Assembly: GCA_964401685.1 (NCBI GenBank)
Contig: CAYNZH010000006.1
Span: 1-64,000, forward strand
DNA: 64,000 nucleotides
From: DASRQK01 sp964401685
GTDB taxonomy: Bacteria; Bacteroidota; Bacteroidia; Sphingobacteriales; Sphingobacteriaceae
Reading direction: 5' to 3'
Positions 1 to 8,034 of this stretch are shown here, in pieces. A program made the position numbers and the translations under genes. Below the pieces are notes generated by a model. That model worked only from the letters and a program-made list of their open reading frames with translations, ran no database searches and was not told where the DNA came from. The number at the start of each line of letters is the position of its first letter. The first letter of the stretch is position 1.

Positions 1-682
1 ACTTGTCAGAAATATGGGACACATCGATGAGCATTCCGGTCCGGTTGAGCTCATGGACCACCTGCTTTCCAAATTCACTTAAGCCGTTATGCTCATATCC
101 CTGTGGATCCGTCGACGAATCACAGATGTCGTTGTTACGGGTGTGGGTCAATGTCATATATCTGGAACCCAAATCATAGTATTTCTGAATCAACGAGAGA
201 TCCTTGCCTATAGCCCAGCCATTTTCGACACCTATGAATATCGCTCTTTTGCCCTCTTTCTCCAGTCTATAGGCATCTTCGGGCGTCGTGGCCAGACCTG
301 CAAGATCAGAATGCCGTTCTGTGATTCCGTGAACCAAGTCGAAAAGCGCGAGTGCTCTCTTTTTGGCATCTGCGTATCCGTCCTCGGTTCTTGGCCCCTG
401 GCCCAAATAGACAGCAAAGAACATCGCATCCAGTCCCCCTTCCTTCATGCGTGGCAAATCGATGCGTGAATTATTCGTAGCAGGATCATTTCTTTTGGAA
501 ATATCAAAATTGGGTCTGGAAATCATGTAATTAGGCAGATCACCATGCGTATCCAGGGTCAATGCTTCCGCATGTATGCGGTCCGCTTTGGCTTTGATCT
601 GAGGGTCGTTATAGGTTTGTGCGCTCAGCCCAGTAAATACCAACTGTGCACATACAATCAATCCAACATTCAATAGTTTCAT
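1..682 (-). CDS. Membrane dipeptidase, peptidase family M19 (3' end cut off)
   Basis: Reading the minus strand from ATG at 682 gives an open frame of 227 codons that runs off the left edge. It begins with a Sec-type signal (hydrophobic core to about residue 20, ending in LSAQ). The M19 zinc-site motif DTHGD follows near residue 44, then VENG (bridging Glu) and LTHTRNND-CDSS, all typical of renal/membrane dipeptidases. These enzymes hydrolyse dipeptides, often with a D-residue at the C-terminal position. The signal places it in the periplasm or envelope. About 45% of the protein, with the last histidine ligands, lies outside the window. A TAnnTTTG-like box (complement of 713-720) sits about 30 bp upstream of the start. 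The family call is firm; substrate unknown. Confidence 0.88.
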   Translation of the reverse strand, partial: MKLLNVGLIVCAQLVFTGLSAQTYNDPQIKAKADRIHAEALTLDTHGDLPNYMISRPNFDISKRNDPATNNSRIDLPRMKEGGLDAMFFAVYLGQGPRTEDGYADAKKRALALFDLVHGITERHSDLAGLATTPEDAYRLEKEGKRAIFIGVENGWAIGKDLSLIQKYYDLGSRYMTLTHTRNNDICDSSTDPQGYEHNGLSEFGKQVVHELNRTGMLIDVSHISDK

Positions 683-767
683 AATTATTTTGGGTTTATC
701 ATTAATTTCTTACAAAACTAAGGTCTGAAAATAATGCGGAACATACAAGTTAGCAACTAATATATTA

Positions 768-1634
768 CTATTGTAAGCGAAGACGCAGAATTGGATAAGA
801 GAAAACGGCCAACAAGATAATGGTCGCGCCGATATAGAAACCGCCGCTCATGACTTCTTCCTGTCCAAAAATGATCCAAGCAAGCAAAATCCCATATATG
901 GGCTCAAGATTGCTCGCGAGTGCGACCCTGAATGGACTTAACTCCTTCATTACCATAACAGCAGCCACATAAGCCATAGCGGTACAAACAATGCCTAGCA
1001 GCAATAAGTAGAGTAAATCTGTGCGTTGAAGGTGCATTTCTGAATTGAATCCGCCGGTCAGAAGCATAAAAATAGAAATCCAAAACCAGGCACCTACCAT
1101 TTCATAGAAACTGATAGTCGACGCATTGCTTTTTTTGATCAGCTTAGAGTTGAAGATAGAAAATAAACTGGCCAGTACAGCACAGGAAAGACCTAGAATA
1201 ATGCCTTTCACGTATTGAGACTCAAATTTAAAGATCAAGTAGATCCCTAAAATGACGAAAAGTCCGATGAATAATTCCAGCCCGGAAATCCTCCGCCTGT
1301 AGAATAAGGGCTCCAATAAGGCAGTAAAAAGCGTGACAGAAGAAAGACAGACCAATGTGACGGAAACGGTGGAAACTTTGATGGACTCAAAAAACAAGAT
1401 CCAATGCCCCCCTACAATAGCCCCCGTCAGTATAAACTCCAAGAAATGGCGGGGCTTGACTTTGAGCGTATACCCTTTCACCTTGAAATATACAAACAAG
1501 GAAAGAAACGCAATGAGGACGCGGTACCAGACGAGATGGGTGGCCGAAATGGTGATCAAGTTGCCCAAGATGCCTGTAAATCCCCAAACCAACACGGTAA
1601 CATGGAGAATCAGAAGATTAGTGTTGATTTTCAT
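768..1634 (-). CDS. EamA/DMT-superfamily transporter
   Basis: The product has 288 residues with ten predicted membrane helices in two halves, the two-EamA-domain layout of drug/metabolite transporters (RhaT/YdcZ-like). The second half carries the usual NLEPIYGILLAWIIFGQE stretch near the C-terminus. It is an inner-membrane carrier or exporter of small metabolites; no substrate can be assigned. The ATG overlaps by one base the stop of the LptF/G-type gene upstream (TAATG), so it is almost certainly translated as the third gene of the tgt operon. Nothing in the sequence links its function to the other two genes. Confidence 0.85.
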   Translation of the reverse strand: MKINTNLLILHVTVLVWGFTGILGNLITISATHLVWYRVLIAFLSLFVYFKVKGYTLKVKPRHFLEFILTGAIVGGHWILFFESIKVSTVSVTLVCLSSVTLFTALLEPLFYRRRISGLELFIGLFVILGIYLIFKFESQYVKGIILGLSCAVLASLFSIFNSKLIKKSNASTISFYEMVGAWFWISIFMLLTGGFNSEMHLQRTDLLYLLLLGIVCTAMAYVAAVMVMKELSPFRVALASNLEPIYGILLAWIIFGQEEVMSGGFYIGATIILLAVFSYPILRLRLQ

Positions 1635-2710
1635 TATTTTGGAGCTCTATAGATAAGGTAAAGAGCCAGCAATCCGTAGATAATATTCGGGATAAACACA
1701 GCGATCAAAGGAGGTAGCCCTCCTTGAATAGAAAAAATCGTCGAAAATTGATTAAACACCAAGTAGGTGAAGCTCAAACCTATACCCAGACCCAGGCTCA
1801 AGCCAATGCCGCCTCGAACTTTTCGCGAAGAAAGAGCCACGCCCATCAACGTGAGGACGTAGGCTGAAAGTGGATTGACAAATCGCCTGTATTTTTCGAT
1901 CAGAAGATTGGTCATCATGCCCGTGCCCCTCGTTTTTTCTTTCTCGATCCGGGCATTGATTTCCCTGGTGCTCATTGCGCTAAACGTATTATCAAAAATT
2001 TCGAAGTCTCCGGGACGCATGTCCAGCAAGGTGTCCAGCGAGTTGCCCTGAGTCATTGATTCATGAAGACCGTCAATATCCCTAATGGTATAATTTTCAA
2101 TTCTCCATTGAAATCCTACAGAGTCCCACACAATTCTATCCGCCATGAGCTTCCTTACCATTTCCTTTTCTTGGAAAACTTCCATGACAAAATTGTAGCC
2201 TATTTTGCGTAGATTATCAAAGTTATCGATGAACACGTAGGTGCTGTCATCCAATTTCATATGAGTGGCCGGTGTGGTGCGGGTGTTCAAAGGATTGACA
2301 TAGACGTTTTGAAAATCTATCATCAACTTGTTGGTTCTCGGGACAATGTACACGTTGAATATGAGGCTGACCGCGAAAATAATCGATGCAGCAATCATAT
2401 AAGGCTTTAGGAAGCGTGGGTAGCTCATCCCTCCACTCAATATCGGAACGATCTCAGTTTGGTCGGCCATTTTCGCGGTAAAAAAGATTACTGCAATAAA
2501 ATTTACCAGCGGAGAGAGCATATTGAGATAAAAAGGAATCACGCCCGCATAGTACTCAAAGATGATTTTGTCCAGCGGAGCATTATTCTTCAGAAAATCG
2601 TCTAGGCGCTCGGAAATATCAAAGACAGGGATAATCACCGCGAATATACCCATAGTGAACACGAAAGTCGTGAGGTACTTGCTGATGATATATTTGTCAA
2701 TGATCTTCAT
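1634..2710 (-). CDS. LptF/LptG (YjgP/YjgQ) family permease
   Basis: The product has 358 residues. Three N-terminal membrane helices (about 12-110) are followed by a periplasmic jellyroll-like region (about 125-265, starting at VPRTNKLMIDFQN) and three C-terminal helices (about 270-355). This is the fold of LptF and LptG, the inner-membrane pair that extracts lipopolysaccharide for transport to the outer membrane with the LptB ATPase. Only one such gene is present here; its partner must lie elsewhere. It starts 3 bp after the tgt stop and overlaps the EamA gene by one base. The tgt-permease neighbourhood is, from memory, common in Bacteroidota. Whether it is F or G cannot be decided. Confidence 0.88.
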   Translation of the reverse strand: MKIIDKYIISKYLTTFVFTMGIFAVIIPVFDISERLDDFLKNNAPLDKIIFEYYAGVIPFYLNMLSPLVNFIAVIFFTAKMADQTEIVPILSGGMSYPRFLKPYMIAASIIFAVSLIFNVYIVPRTNKLMIDFQNVYVNPLNTRTTPATHMKLDDSTYVFIDNFDNLRKIGYNFVMEVFQEKEMVRKLMADRIVWDSVGFQWRIENYTIRDIDGLHESMTQGNSLDTLLDMRPGDFEIFDNTFSAMSTREINARIEKEKTRGTGMMTNLLIEKYRRFVNPLSAYVLTLMGVALSSRKVRGGIGLSLGLGIGLSFTYLVFNQFSTIFSIQGGLPPLIAVFIPNIIYGLLALYLIYRAPK

Positions 2711-2713
2711 GAA

Positions 2714-3619
2714 TTACAATCGTTCATCCAGTTGCTTGACCATTTTCGCTTTCCAGGAATAAAAATCTCCGGCAATGATGTGTTTCCTTGCTTCCTTGAC
2801 CAACCACAGGTAAAAGTGCAAATTATGCAGGGAAGCGATCTGCGCGCCCAGGATTTCTTTTGAACGGATCAAATGTCTCAGATAGGATTTGGTGTAAAAC
2901 TGATCGGCCCATAAGTTGCTGTCTTCCTCCAGGGGAGAAAAATCCGATTCCCATTTTTTGTTTTTTATATTGATAATGCCTTTTTGGGTAAAAATCATCC
3001 CGTTCCGGGCATTGCGCGTGGGCATTACGCAGTCAAACATATCTATACCCAATGCGATGTTTTCCAGCAAATTGACAGGAGTCCCTACGCCCATGAGGTA
3101 GCGNNNNNNNNNNNNNNNNNNNNNNNNNNNNNNNNNNNNNNNNNNNNNNNNNNNNNNNNNNNNNNNNNNNNNNNNNNNNNNNNNNNNNNNNNNNNNNNNN
3201 NNNGCGCCAATGATTCGCTGTGTGTCCATGACGTTTTCGGGCGTAAACAAATGTTTCGATCCATCAATATGCGACCGGAAAGTCACACCTTCCTCTTTGA
3301 TTTTCCGCACTTCTGTCAGGGAATAAACTTGGTATCCTCCGCTATCTGTCAGCAAGGGCCGATCCCAGCCCATAAATTTATGCAAGCCCCCGGCCAGGTG
3401 CAGCACTTCCAAACCCGGCCGCAGATATAAGTGGTAGGTGTTGCCCAAGATGATCTGGGCTTCTATATCCCGGACCAATTCATGCTGATGAATGGCTTTA
3501 ACTGTACCTGCGGTACCTACAGGCATAAAAATAGGCGTTTCGATCAATCCATGTGCCGTCGCAATTTTTCCAGCTCTCGCTTTCGACATAGGATCGCTAG
3601 CCTGAAGGGTAAATTCCAT
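2714..3619 (-). CDS. tgt: Queuine tRNA-ribosyltransferase (interrupted by assembly gap)
   Basis: Tgt exchanges guanine for queuine or preQ1 at position 34 of tRNAs with GUN anticodons. The N-terminal part has PIFMPVGTAGTVK, ILGNTYHLYLRPG and LTDSGGYQVYSL (active-site Asp); the C-terminal part has RYLMGVGTP and FDCVMPTRNARNG. The middle, including the second catalytic Asp and the GGLSVGE loop, is lost in 100 N. With N counted as residues the frame gives only about 300 residues against roughly 376 for the family, so the true gap is nearer 325 bp than 100. ATG at 3619 was preferred to the adjacent TTG at 3622. The zinc ligands near the C-terminus appear incomplete in this lineage form (a Cys-x-Cys-x2-Cys set is not visible), which may repay a check. 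Confidence 0.93.
   Translation of the reverse strand: MEFTLQASDPMSKARAGKIATAHGLIETPIFMPVGTAGTVKAIHQHELVRDIEAQIILGNTYHLYLRPGLEVLHLAGGLHKFMGWDRPLLTDSGGYQVYSLTEVRKIKEEGVTFRSHIDGSKHLFTPENVMDTQRIIGXXXXXXXXXXXXXXXXXXXXXXXXXXXXXXXXXXRYLMGVGTPVNLLENIALGIDMFDCVMPTRNARNGMIFTQKGIINIKNKKWESDFSPLEEDSNLWADQFYTKSYLRHLIRSKEILGAQIASLHNLHFYLWLVKEARKHIIAGDFYSWKAKMVKQLDERL
3104..3203. other. Assembly gap of 100 N
   Basis: Exactly 100 undetermined bases. The round number and the shortfall in the length of the surrounding tgt product indicate a placeholder for a gap of unknown size. The frame happens to stay open through it, so the gene should not be read as a pseudogene or as a shortened enzyme. Confidence 0.99.
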
Positions 3620-3650
3620 CAAATTCTATTAGTGCGTATGCTTCCTTTCG

Positions 3651-3682
3651 CAAACTTAGGGAAAGTAAATTTCCTATGCAAA
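3651..3682 (-). promoter_or_regulatory. Candidate Bacteroidota-type promoter of the tgt operon
   Basis: On the minus strand a -33 box TTTG (complement of 3679-3682) and a -7 box TAAGTTTG (complement of 3651-3658) are separated by 20 bp. This matches the Bacteroidota consensus TTTG-N(19-23)-TAnnTTTG. The start codon of tgt lies about 32 bp beyond the -7 box. The assignment is by sequence match only. Confidence 0.6.
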
Positions 3683-3718
3683 TCTTTTCCTCCCGATCGG
3701 GACTTTCACGAATTGTGC

Positions 3719-3749
3719 CTTGTATTTTCGCCTTTTTTACCTAAGTTTG
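3719..3749 (+). promoter_or_regulatory. Candidate promoter of the glycosyltransferase/rsmG unit
   Basis: CTTG at 3719-3722, 19 bp, then TAAGTTTG at 3742-3749, the same -7 octamer as in the divergent tgt promoter. The glycosyltransferase ATG begins only 11 bp after the -7 box, so the transcript leader would be about five bases or less. Confidence 0.5.
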
Positions 3750-3760
3750 CTCTTGAAAAT

Positions 3761-4918
3761 ATGGATGAGATCATTGGTTTTTTAAATAGCATAAATAATG
3801 AAAATTCACTGTATGTGATTGGTGGGCTCGGTGTTTTGATGCTCGTTATACAGTTATATTTCATCCTTTTTATCCATGGGAAACTTGCACTGCTCAAGGT
3901 CACAAATGAAATTGTCCAACAGGATTTGCCTCCTGTATCGGTCATAATCTGGACGAGGAATGAGGAGGATCTATTGAAGCAAAACCTGGAATCCATCCTG
4001 AACCAGGATTATCCTGATTTTGAGGTCGTGGTGGTTAACGATCGCTCTGAAGATGACTCAAAATGGTACCTGCAGGAATTGTCGGCCAAATATAAACGGT
4101 TGCACGTAACCGAAATCGCTGATCATGTCCTCTCCCGGCAAGGGAAAAAATTTGGCGTAGCGATCGGGATAAAAGCGGCTAAACACCAACACCTTGTGTT
4201 CACCAACGCCGATTGCAGGCCTGCGTCTGACCAGTGGCTGAGGCATTTTGGGGGTGGTTTCTTGGATCAAAGCACGGAAATCATTCTTGGTTATGCGCCC
4301 ATTACGAAGAAAAAAGGGCTAGGAAATGCCTTCAGCAGGCTCCTTCACTATTTTAGAAGCATCAATTATCTTGCCTTTGCTGTTGCGGGGAAACCCTTTT
4401 CCGGTGCGGGACAAAATCTCGCTTTCAATAAGGACTTGTTTTTTAAAGGCAAGGGTTTTGCTTCCCATATCCATGTGACATCTGGCTACGACGAGTTGTT
4501 TGTAAACCAGCACGCGACTTCGCACAATACCCGCGTGGTGGTTTCTCCGGAAGCCCACGTCTGGCAGCCCTCTCCAAAAGATGCCAAAGACAGAAAAACT
4601 CGCAGAAATCAAGATAGCGCGGTTTTTCACCAGTATAAGTCAGTTCACAAGTTTATGTTGAATATGCAAGCCCTCACCTGGCTCCTCTGGTATGTGCTTT
4701 TAATCGTTTTCATACTGCTTTTCCCTCAACTCTGGGAATGGGCCGTCGGAGTGTATGTTTTTAGAATGCTTATGGCATACTTGGTTTATTTCCCTATTGC
4801 CAGAAAGTTGAGAATCACCAAAATGCTTTGGTTCTTTCCCATACTCGATCTATGGTTGAGTCTGAAGCTATCCGGACAACTTATCTTTGCAAAAAACAGA
4901 AAATATGGAAGCACCTAA
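3761..4918 (+). CDS. Family 2 glycosyltransferase with membrane anchors
   Basis: From ATG 3761 the product has 385 residues. An N-terminal membrane helix (about 18-40) is followed by a GT-A nucleotide-sugar domain (about 60-290) with the opening PVSVIIWTRNEE, the VVVNDRSEDDS strand, and TNADCRP at the position of the metal-binding DxD. GYDELFV sits where GEDDLF is usual. Two or three membrane helices follow (about 300-375). This layout fits processive or lipid-linked sugar transferases of the inner membrane, such as those making envelope polysaccharides. The donor and acceptor are unknown. The open frame extends upstream to 3431, but that part overlaps tgt and was excluded. It overlaps rsmG by 14 bp. 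Confidence 0.85.
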   Translation: MDEIIGFLNSINNENSLYVIGGLGVLMLVIQLYFILFIHGKLALLKVTNEIVQQDLPPVSVIIWTRNEEDLLKQNLESILNQDYPDFEVVVVNDRSEDDSKWYLQELSAKYKRLHVTEIADHVLSRQGKKFGVAIGIKAAKHQHLVFTNADCRPASDQWLRHFGGGFLDQSTEIILGYAPITKKKGLGNAFSRLLHYFRSINYLAFAVAGKPFSGAGQNLAFNKDLFFKGKGFASHIHVTSGYDELFVNQHATSHNTRVVVSPEAHVWQPSPKDAKDRKTRRNQDSAVFHQYKSVHKFMLNMQALTWLLWYVLLIVFILLFPQLWEWAVGVYVFRMLMAYLVYFPIARKLRITKMLWFFPILDLWLSLKLSGQLIFAKNRKYGST

Positions 4919-5555
4919 CTTGCTCGATCCATCGGTTCAATTGATCTATGATTATTTCCCTGATCTGAGTGATAGGCAAAGGGAACAGTTCAAAGAGCTG
5001 GGTCAGTGGTACCCACATTGGAATGAACAGATCAATGTAATTTCCCGCAAGGACATTTCCAAGCTTTATCTGCATCATGTGCTACACTCTCTGGCAATCG
5101 GAAAATTCACGAAGTTCGTTGATGGAAGTAAGATTCTTGACGTGGGAACTGGTGGTGGATTCCCGGGGATTCCGCTGGCGATACTCTTCCCGGAAGTTCA
5201 GTTTCACATGGTAGACTCAATTGGAAAAAAAATTAAAGTCGTGCGGGAAATTGCAAAGCAAATCGGGTTGGACAATGTTGAAGCCTACCACTCCCGAGCC
5301 GAGGACATGGATGAAAAGTACGATTTCGTCGTCTCCAGAGCGGTGACCCGTCTTGCAGAGTTTTACCCGTGGGTGCAGGGAAAATTTGAGAAAAAAGACA
5401 AAAATGCGCTTCAAAATGGGATAATTTACTTGAAAGGCGGGGATTTGCAGGCTGAAATCAAAGAAGGGAAGAGACCAGCACAGTACTTTCCAATCAAGGA
5501 TTATTTTTCCGAGGAATTTTTCACGACCAAAGCAATAGTCTACATTCCTTTTTGA
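4905..5555 (+). CDS. rsmG: 16S rRNA (guanine527-N7)-methyltransferase RsmG
   Basis: The product has 216 residues from ATG 4905 and about the family length. The S-adenosylmethionine site is visible as KILDVGTGGGFPGIPLAILFP (about 69-89), followed by the SIGKKIKVV region and a VVSRAVTRL motif (RsmG signature). The enzyme methylates N7 of G527 in the 530 loop of 16S rRNA; loss of it gives low-level streptomycin resistance in several bacteria. A TTG six codons upstream is also possible. Its 5' end overlaps the glycosyltransferase and its 3' end overlaps the convergent GldF-GldG gene by 16 bp. Confidence 0.94.
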   Translation: MEAPNLLDPSVQLIYDYFPDLSDRQREQFKELGQWYPHWNEQINVISRKDISKLYLHHVLHSLAIGKFTKFVDGSKILDVGTGGGFPGIPLAILFPEVQFHMVDSIGKKIKVVREIAKQIGLDNVEAYHSRAEDMDEKYDFVVSRAVTRLAEFYPWVQGKFEKKDKNALQNGIIYLKGGDLQAEIKEGKRPAQYFPIKDYFSEEFFTTKAIVYIPF

Positions 5556-7885
5556 TACTTTCTTTTGCGAAGGAAATGCTGCGTAAACCCTAAAAGAAGA
5601 AGCAGGCTGAGTGGAATGCCCAGGTTTACCAAGATCCAGAAGTTTTCTCTCCCCCTAATCTTTGCCGGGTCCAGCGGCTGAAAACTGACTTCCTTGTTGC
5701 GCAAGCCGATCAGCGCCTCATCGTCGGTCATATAGTCCATCAAATTCAGGAGTAGCGTATTGTTTGCATAGTGAATATTCTGATAGGGGTCCCAACCCAA
5801 GGGATAACTAGAGCCATCGGCACGATGAATGGCATTGGCGAAAATGTCTCCGTCAGCAATCGCGAAAATCTTCGTTTCTTCGCTGGATTCGGGATGCCCC
5901 TGCGGGCTTCTGTATTTGAATCCTGAGGGGAACCGCCCCTCAAGCAATGCAGCAACAGGAATCGGCTGGGAGAGCATTTCTTCCGGTGACGGAAGATTCT
6001 GCAACCATCCCAGCGAGACACTGCTCAAGGGCTCCAACACCCGTACATAGGGAGATGTGAATAAAACAAACTCGCTCCTGACTCCAGGCGTTTGGATGGT
6101 ATCTATACTACCGAGATAACGAGTCTGGATCCCGCCCAATTCTTTCATTACCGCATGCGCGCTCTGAGGAATAAGTATCGGATGAAGTGGCCAGGGTGCC
6201 AGCTCTATTCCGGCCGACGAACTCGCGGAAGTTGCGACAGGAATCTGCCCGCAGTTCATATCGACGAGGACATTGTGATTGAATCTGAGGCCATAACTGA
6301 AGAGAAGGTCGTCCAGATTGAGTTCCCGGGAGAGTAACTGCTGGCTACCTCCTGATCTCAAGCTATCTAACTCCCCATTCAACTGATCCAGTGCCAGGAC
6401 CAGCCTCCCTCCTTTCATCAGAAAATAGTCCAATTTTATTTTTGCATCGCTGCTAAATGCTTGTGAAGGTTTGGCAACAATCAATACATCTATTTGCTCC
6501 AGACCCTCCTGATTGATGGCTTCCAGATCAATAAATCCGACATGAAAGTGATCCACCAGACTCTGAATAGCGCCTTGCAATGCTTTCTGGTCTAATTCCC
6601 CCTGGCCCTCGGTAAAACCCACGACCGGGCGACGCTGCTGCGTCAGCTTTCTCAAAGATGAAACAAAAGTATACTCCAGATTGGCAATGGCTCGAGACAG
6701 GTCAGCGGATTGTTGAGGTGTGCCCTGGGGCAAAAAATTGACCATCATCTCCCTCCCCGCGGATTTAATCAACGCGGACGGAATAATAATCTGCTGACTT
6801 TGTTGGTATTCAGACTGACTGACGTTGATCTGTATGGCATGAGCTCCTTTTCGTCTCAATTCCTCGACCATGCCCGGGTCATCGTGCGCGAGAGGGTTTA
6901 CCTGATAAATTCTCATCCCTATGGATGCATGTTTTTGAAAATCCCTCAACAAATCCACCACACTCTGACGTAGTAGATCGTATTCGGGAGGCAGGTCACC
7001 TTCCAGGAAAAGCTGGATTTCTAGGTCATCTGCCAGTTCGACAAGGGTACTTTCCGTAAATTCAGAAAGGGTGAATCGTTTATCTTTAGTAAAATCAAAG
7101 CGAAATGGGATCAAAAATCCTGCTGCCAACAATACGGCAATAAGGACGAGGGTAAAAGAATGCTTCGCAAAACCGCGGGCGGTGCCTCCTGCTCCTCCCG
7201 AAGCCTCCAAATAAAAGATAGCGCCGAAAATTCCAATAAAAACAAGCGCCAATAAAAGGGAGAGATCCCGCAGGTAGATGACCCCACGGCTGATAGACTC
7301 CAATTGAAAGGCAAGAGTCCATGACGGGAGATTCAACGCAGAAAACCCATAGAAAAATGCAAAATTAAGTAATATTCCTACCAGGAAAGCGGCGATCGGA
7401 TGGGTCGTTAGGGCAGAGCAAAGCATTCCCAAGGCAACAAATCCAGACAGAATAAAGAACAGCCCCAGGTATGCGGCGAAAATCGCCCCGAGGTCCAGAG
7501 AACCCGCCGGATAGGCTAGTTCGTTTAGCACATACACAAAAACAAGTGTCGGAACCAGGGATAGCATGCAGACGAACAAGGCGGCAAAAAACTTGCCCCA
7601 CACAATAGCAGAAACAGATATAGGCTTGCTTAATAGCCATTCCCACGTACCGGAAGTCTTTTCGCTTGCGATGGATCGCATCGTGATTGCAGGCACCATG
7701 ACCATATATAAAATGGGCGCAAACTCAAAAAAAACGCGCAGGGAGGCGTGGGGTTGATTAAAAATCGAAGTCTGAGGGAAAACCCACAGGAGCAAGGCGG
7801 TAAGCACCAAAAAAACCCCAATCAACAGGTATCCGACTAACGAATGGAAGTACGAAGAAATTTCCTTTTTACAAATGGCCCACAT
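5540..7885 (-). CDS. gldG: GldF-GldG fusion: ABC-2 type permease joined to GldG-like protein
   Basis: The product has 781 residues from ATG 7885. Residues 1-228 form a six-helix ABC-2 permease of GldF type (SEKTSGTWEWLLSKP loop). Residues 240-781 match GldG: a membrane helix, the FRFDFTKDKRFTLSEFT opening, a periplasmic DUF4350/GldG domain with TEGQGELD and DVLIVAKPSQAFS, and a last helix near 755-775. In Flavobacterium gldF and gldG are separate genes, and with the GldA ATPase they form an ABC transporter needed for gliding and type IX secretion. Here they are one chain with no internal stop or frame change, and no gldA is nearby. Many non-gliding Bacteroidota keep these genes, so motility is not implied. 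The frame opens 25 codons earlier (7960), but MWAICKKE is the natural permease start. Confidence 0.88.
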   Translation of the reverse strand: MWAICKKEISSYFHSLVGYLLIGVFLVLTALLLWVFPQTSIFNQPHASLRVFFEFAPILYMVMVPAITMRSIASEKTSGTWEWLLSKPISVSAIVWGKFFAALFVCMLSLVPTLVFVYVLNELAYPAGSLDLGAIFAAYLGLFFILSGFVALGMLCSALTTHPIAAFLVGILLNFAFFYGFSALNLPSWTLAFQLESISRGVIYLRDLSLLLALVFIGIFGAIFYLEASGGAGGTARGFAKHSFTLVLIAVLLAAGFLIPFRFDFTKDKRFTLSEFTESTLVELADDLEIQLFLEGDLPPEYDLLRQSVVDLLRDFQKHASIGMRIYQVNPLAHDDPGMVEELRRKGAHAIQINVSQSEYQQSQQIIIPSALIKSAGREMMVNFLPQGTPQQSADLSRAIANLEYTFVSSLRKLTQQRRPVVGFTEGQGELDQKALQGAIQSLVDHFHVGFIDLEAINQEGLEQIDVLIVAKPSQAFSSDAKIKLDYFLMKGGRLVLALDQLNGELDSLRSGGSQQLLSRELNLDDLLFSYGLRFNHNVLVDMNCGQIPVATSASSSAGIELAPWPLHPILIPQSAHAVMKELGGIQTRYLGSIDTIQTPGVRSEFVLFTSPYVRVLEPLSSVSLGWLQNLPSPEEMLSQPIPVAALLEGRFPSGFKYRSPQGHPESSEETKIFAIADGDIFANAIHRADGSSYPLGWDPYQNIHYANNTLLLNLMDYMTDDEALIGLRNKEVSFQPLDPAKIRGRENFWILVNLGIPLSLLLLLGFTQHFLRKRKYQKGM

Positions 7886-7986
7886 GACAAGTGCTTGAAT
7901 GGCCGAAATTAAGGAAATATCCCCGCACACGCAAGGGTCATTCTCAAAGGGGATTATCAAAATATTACAAAATTTTGGCTGAAATA

Positions 7987-8018
7987 TTTGAGAATTGGCG
8001 AAAAATCCCTTATCTTAG
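7987..8018 (+). promoter_or_regulatory. Candidate promoter of the NlpC/P60 - epimerase unit
   Basis: TTTG at 7987-7990, a 20 bp spacer, then TATCTTAG at 8011-8018, one mismatch from TAnnTTTG. The start codon at 8035 would leave a leader of roughly ten bases. Confidence 0.45.
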
Positions 8019-8034
8019 TGAAAAAAAGCAAAAA

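Noticed and set aside
2714..3619. tgt as a pseudogene or shortened variant.
   Set aside because: The shortfall in length is explained by the 100 N placeholder; both flanks match full-length Tgt.
3431..3760. The glycosyltransferase frame is open from 3431, giving a 495-residue product.
   Set aside because: The first 110 codons are antisense to tgt and cross its promoter; the sequence is not GT2-like. ATG 3761 fits family and promoter.
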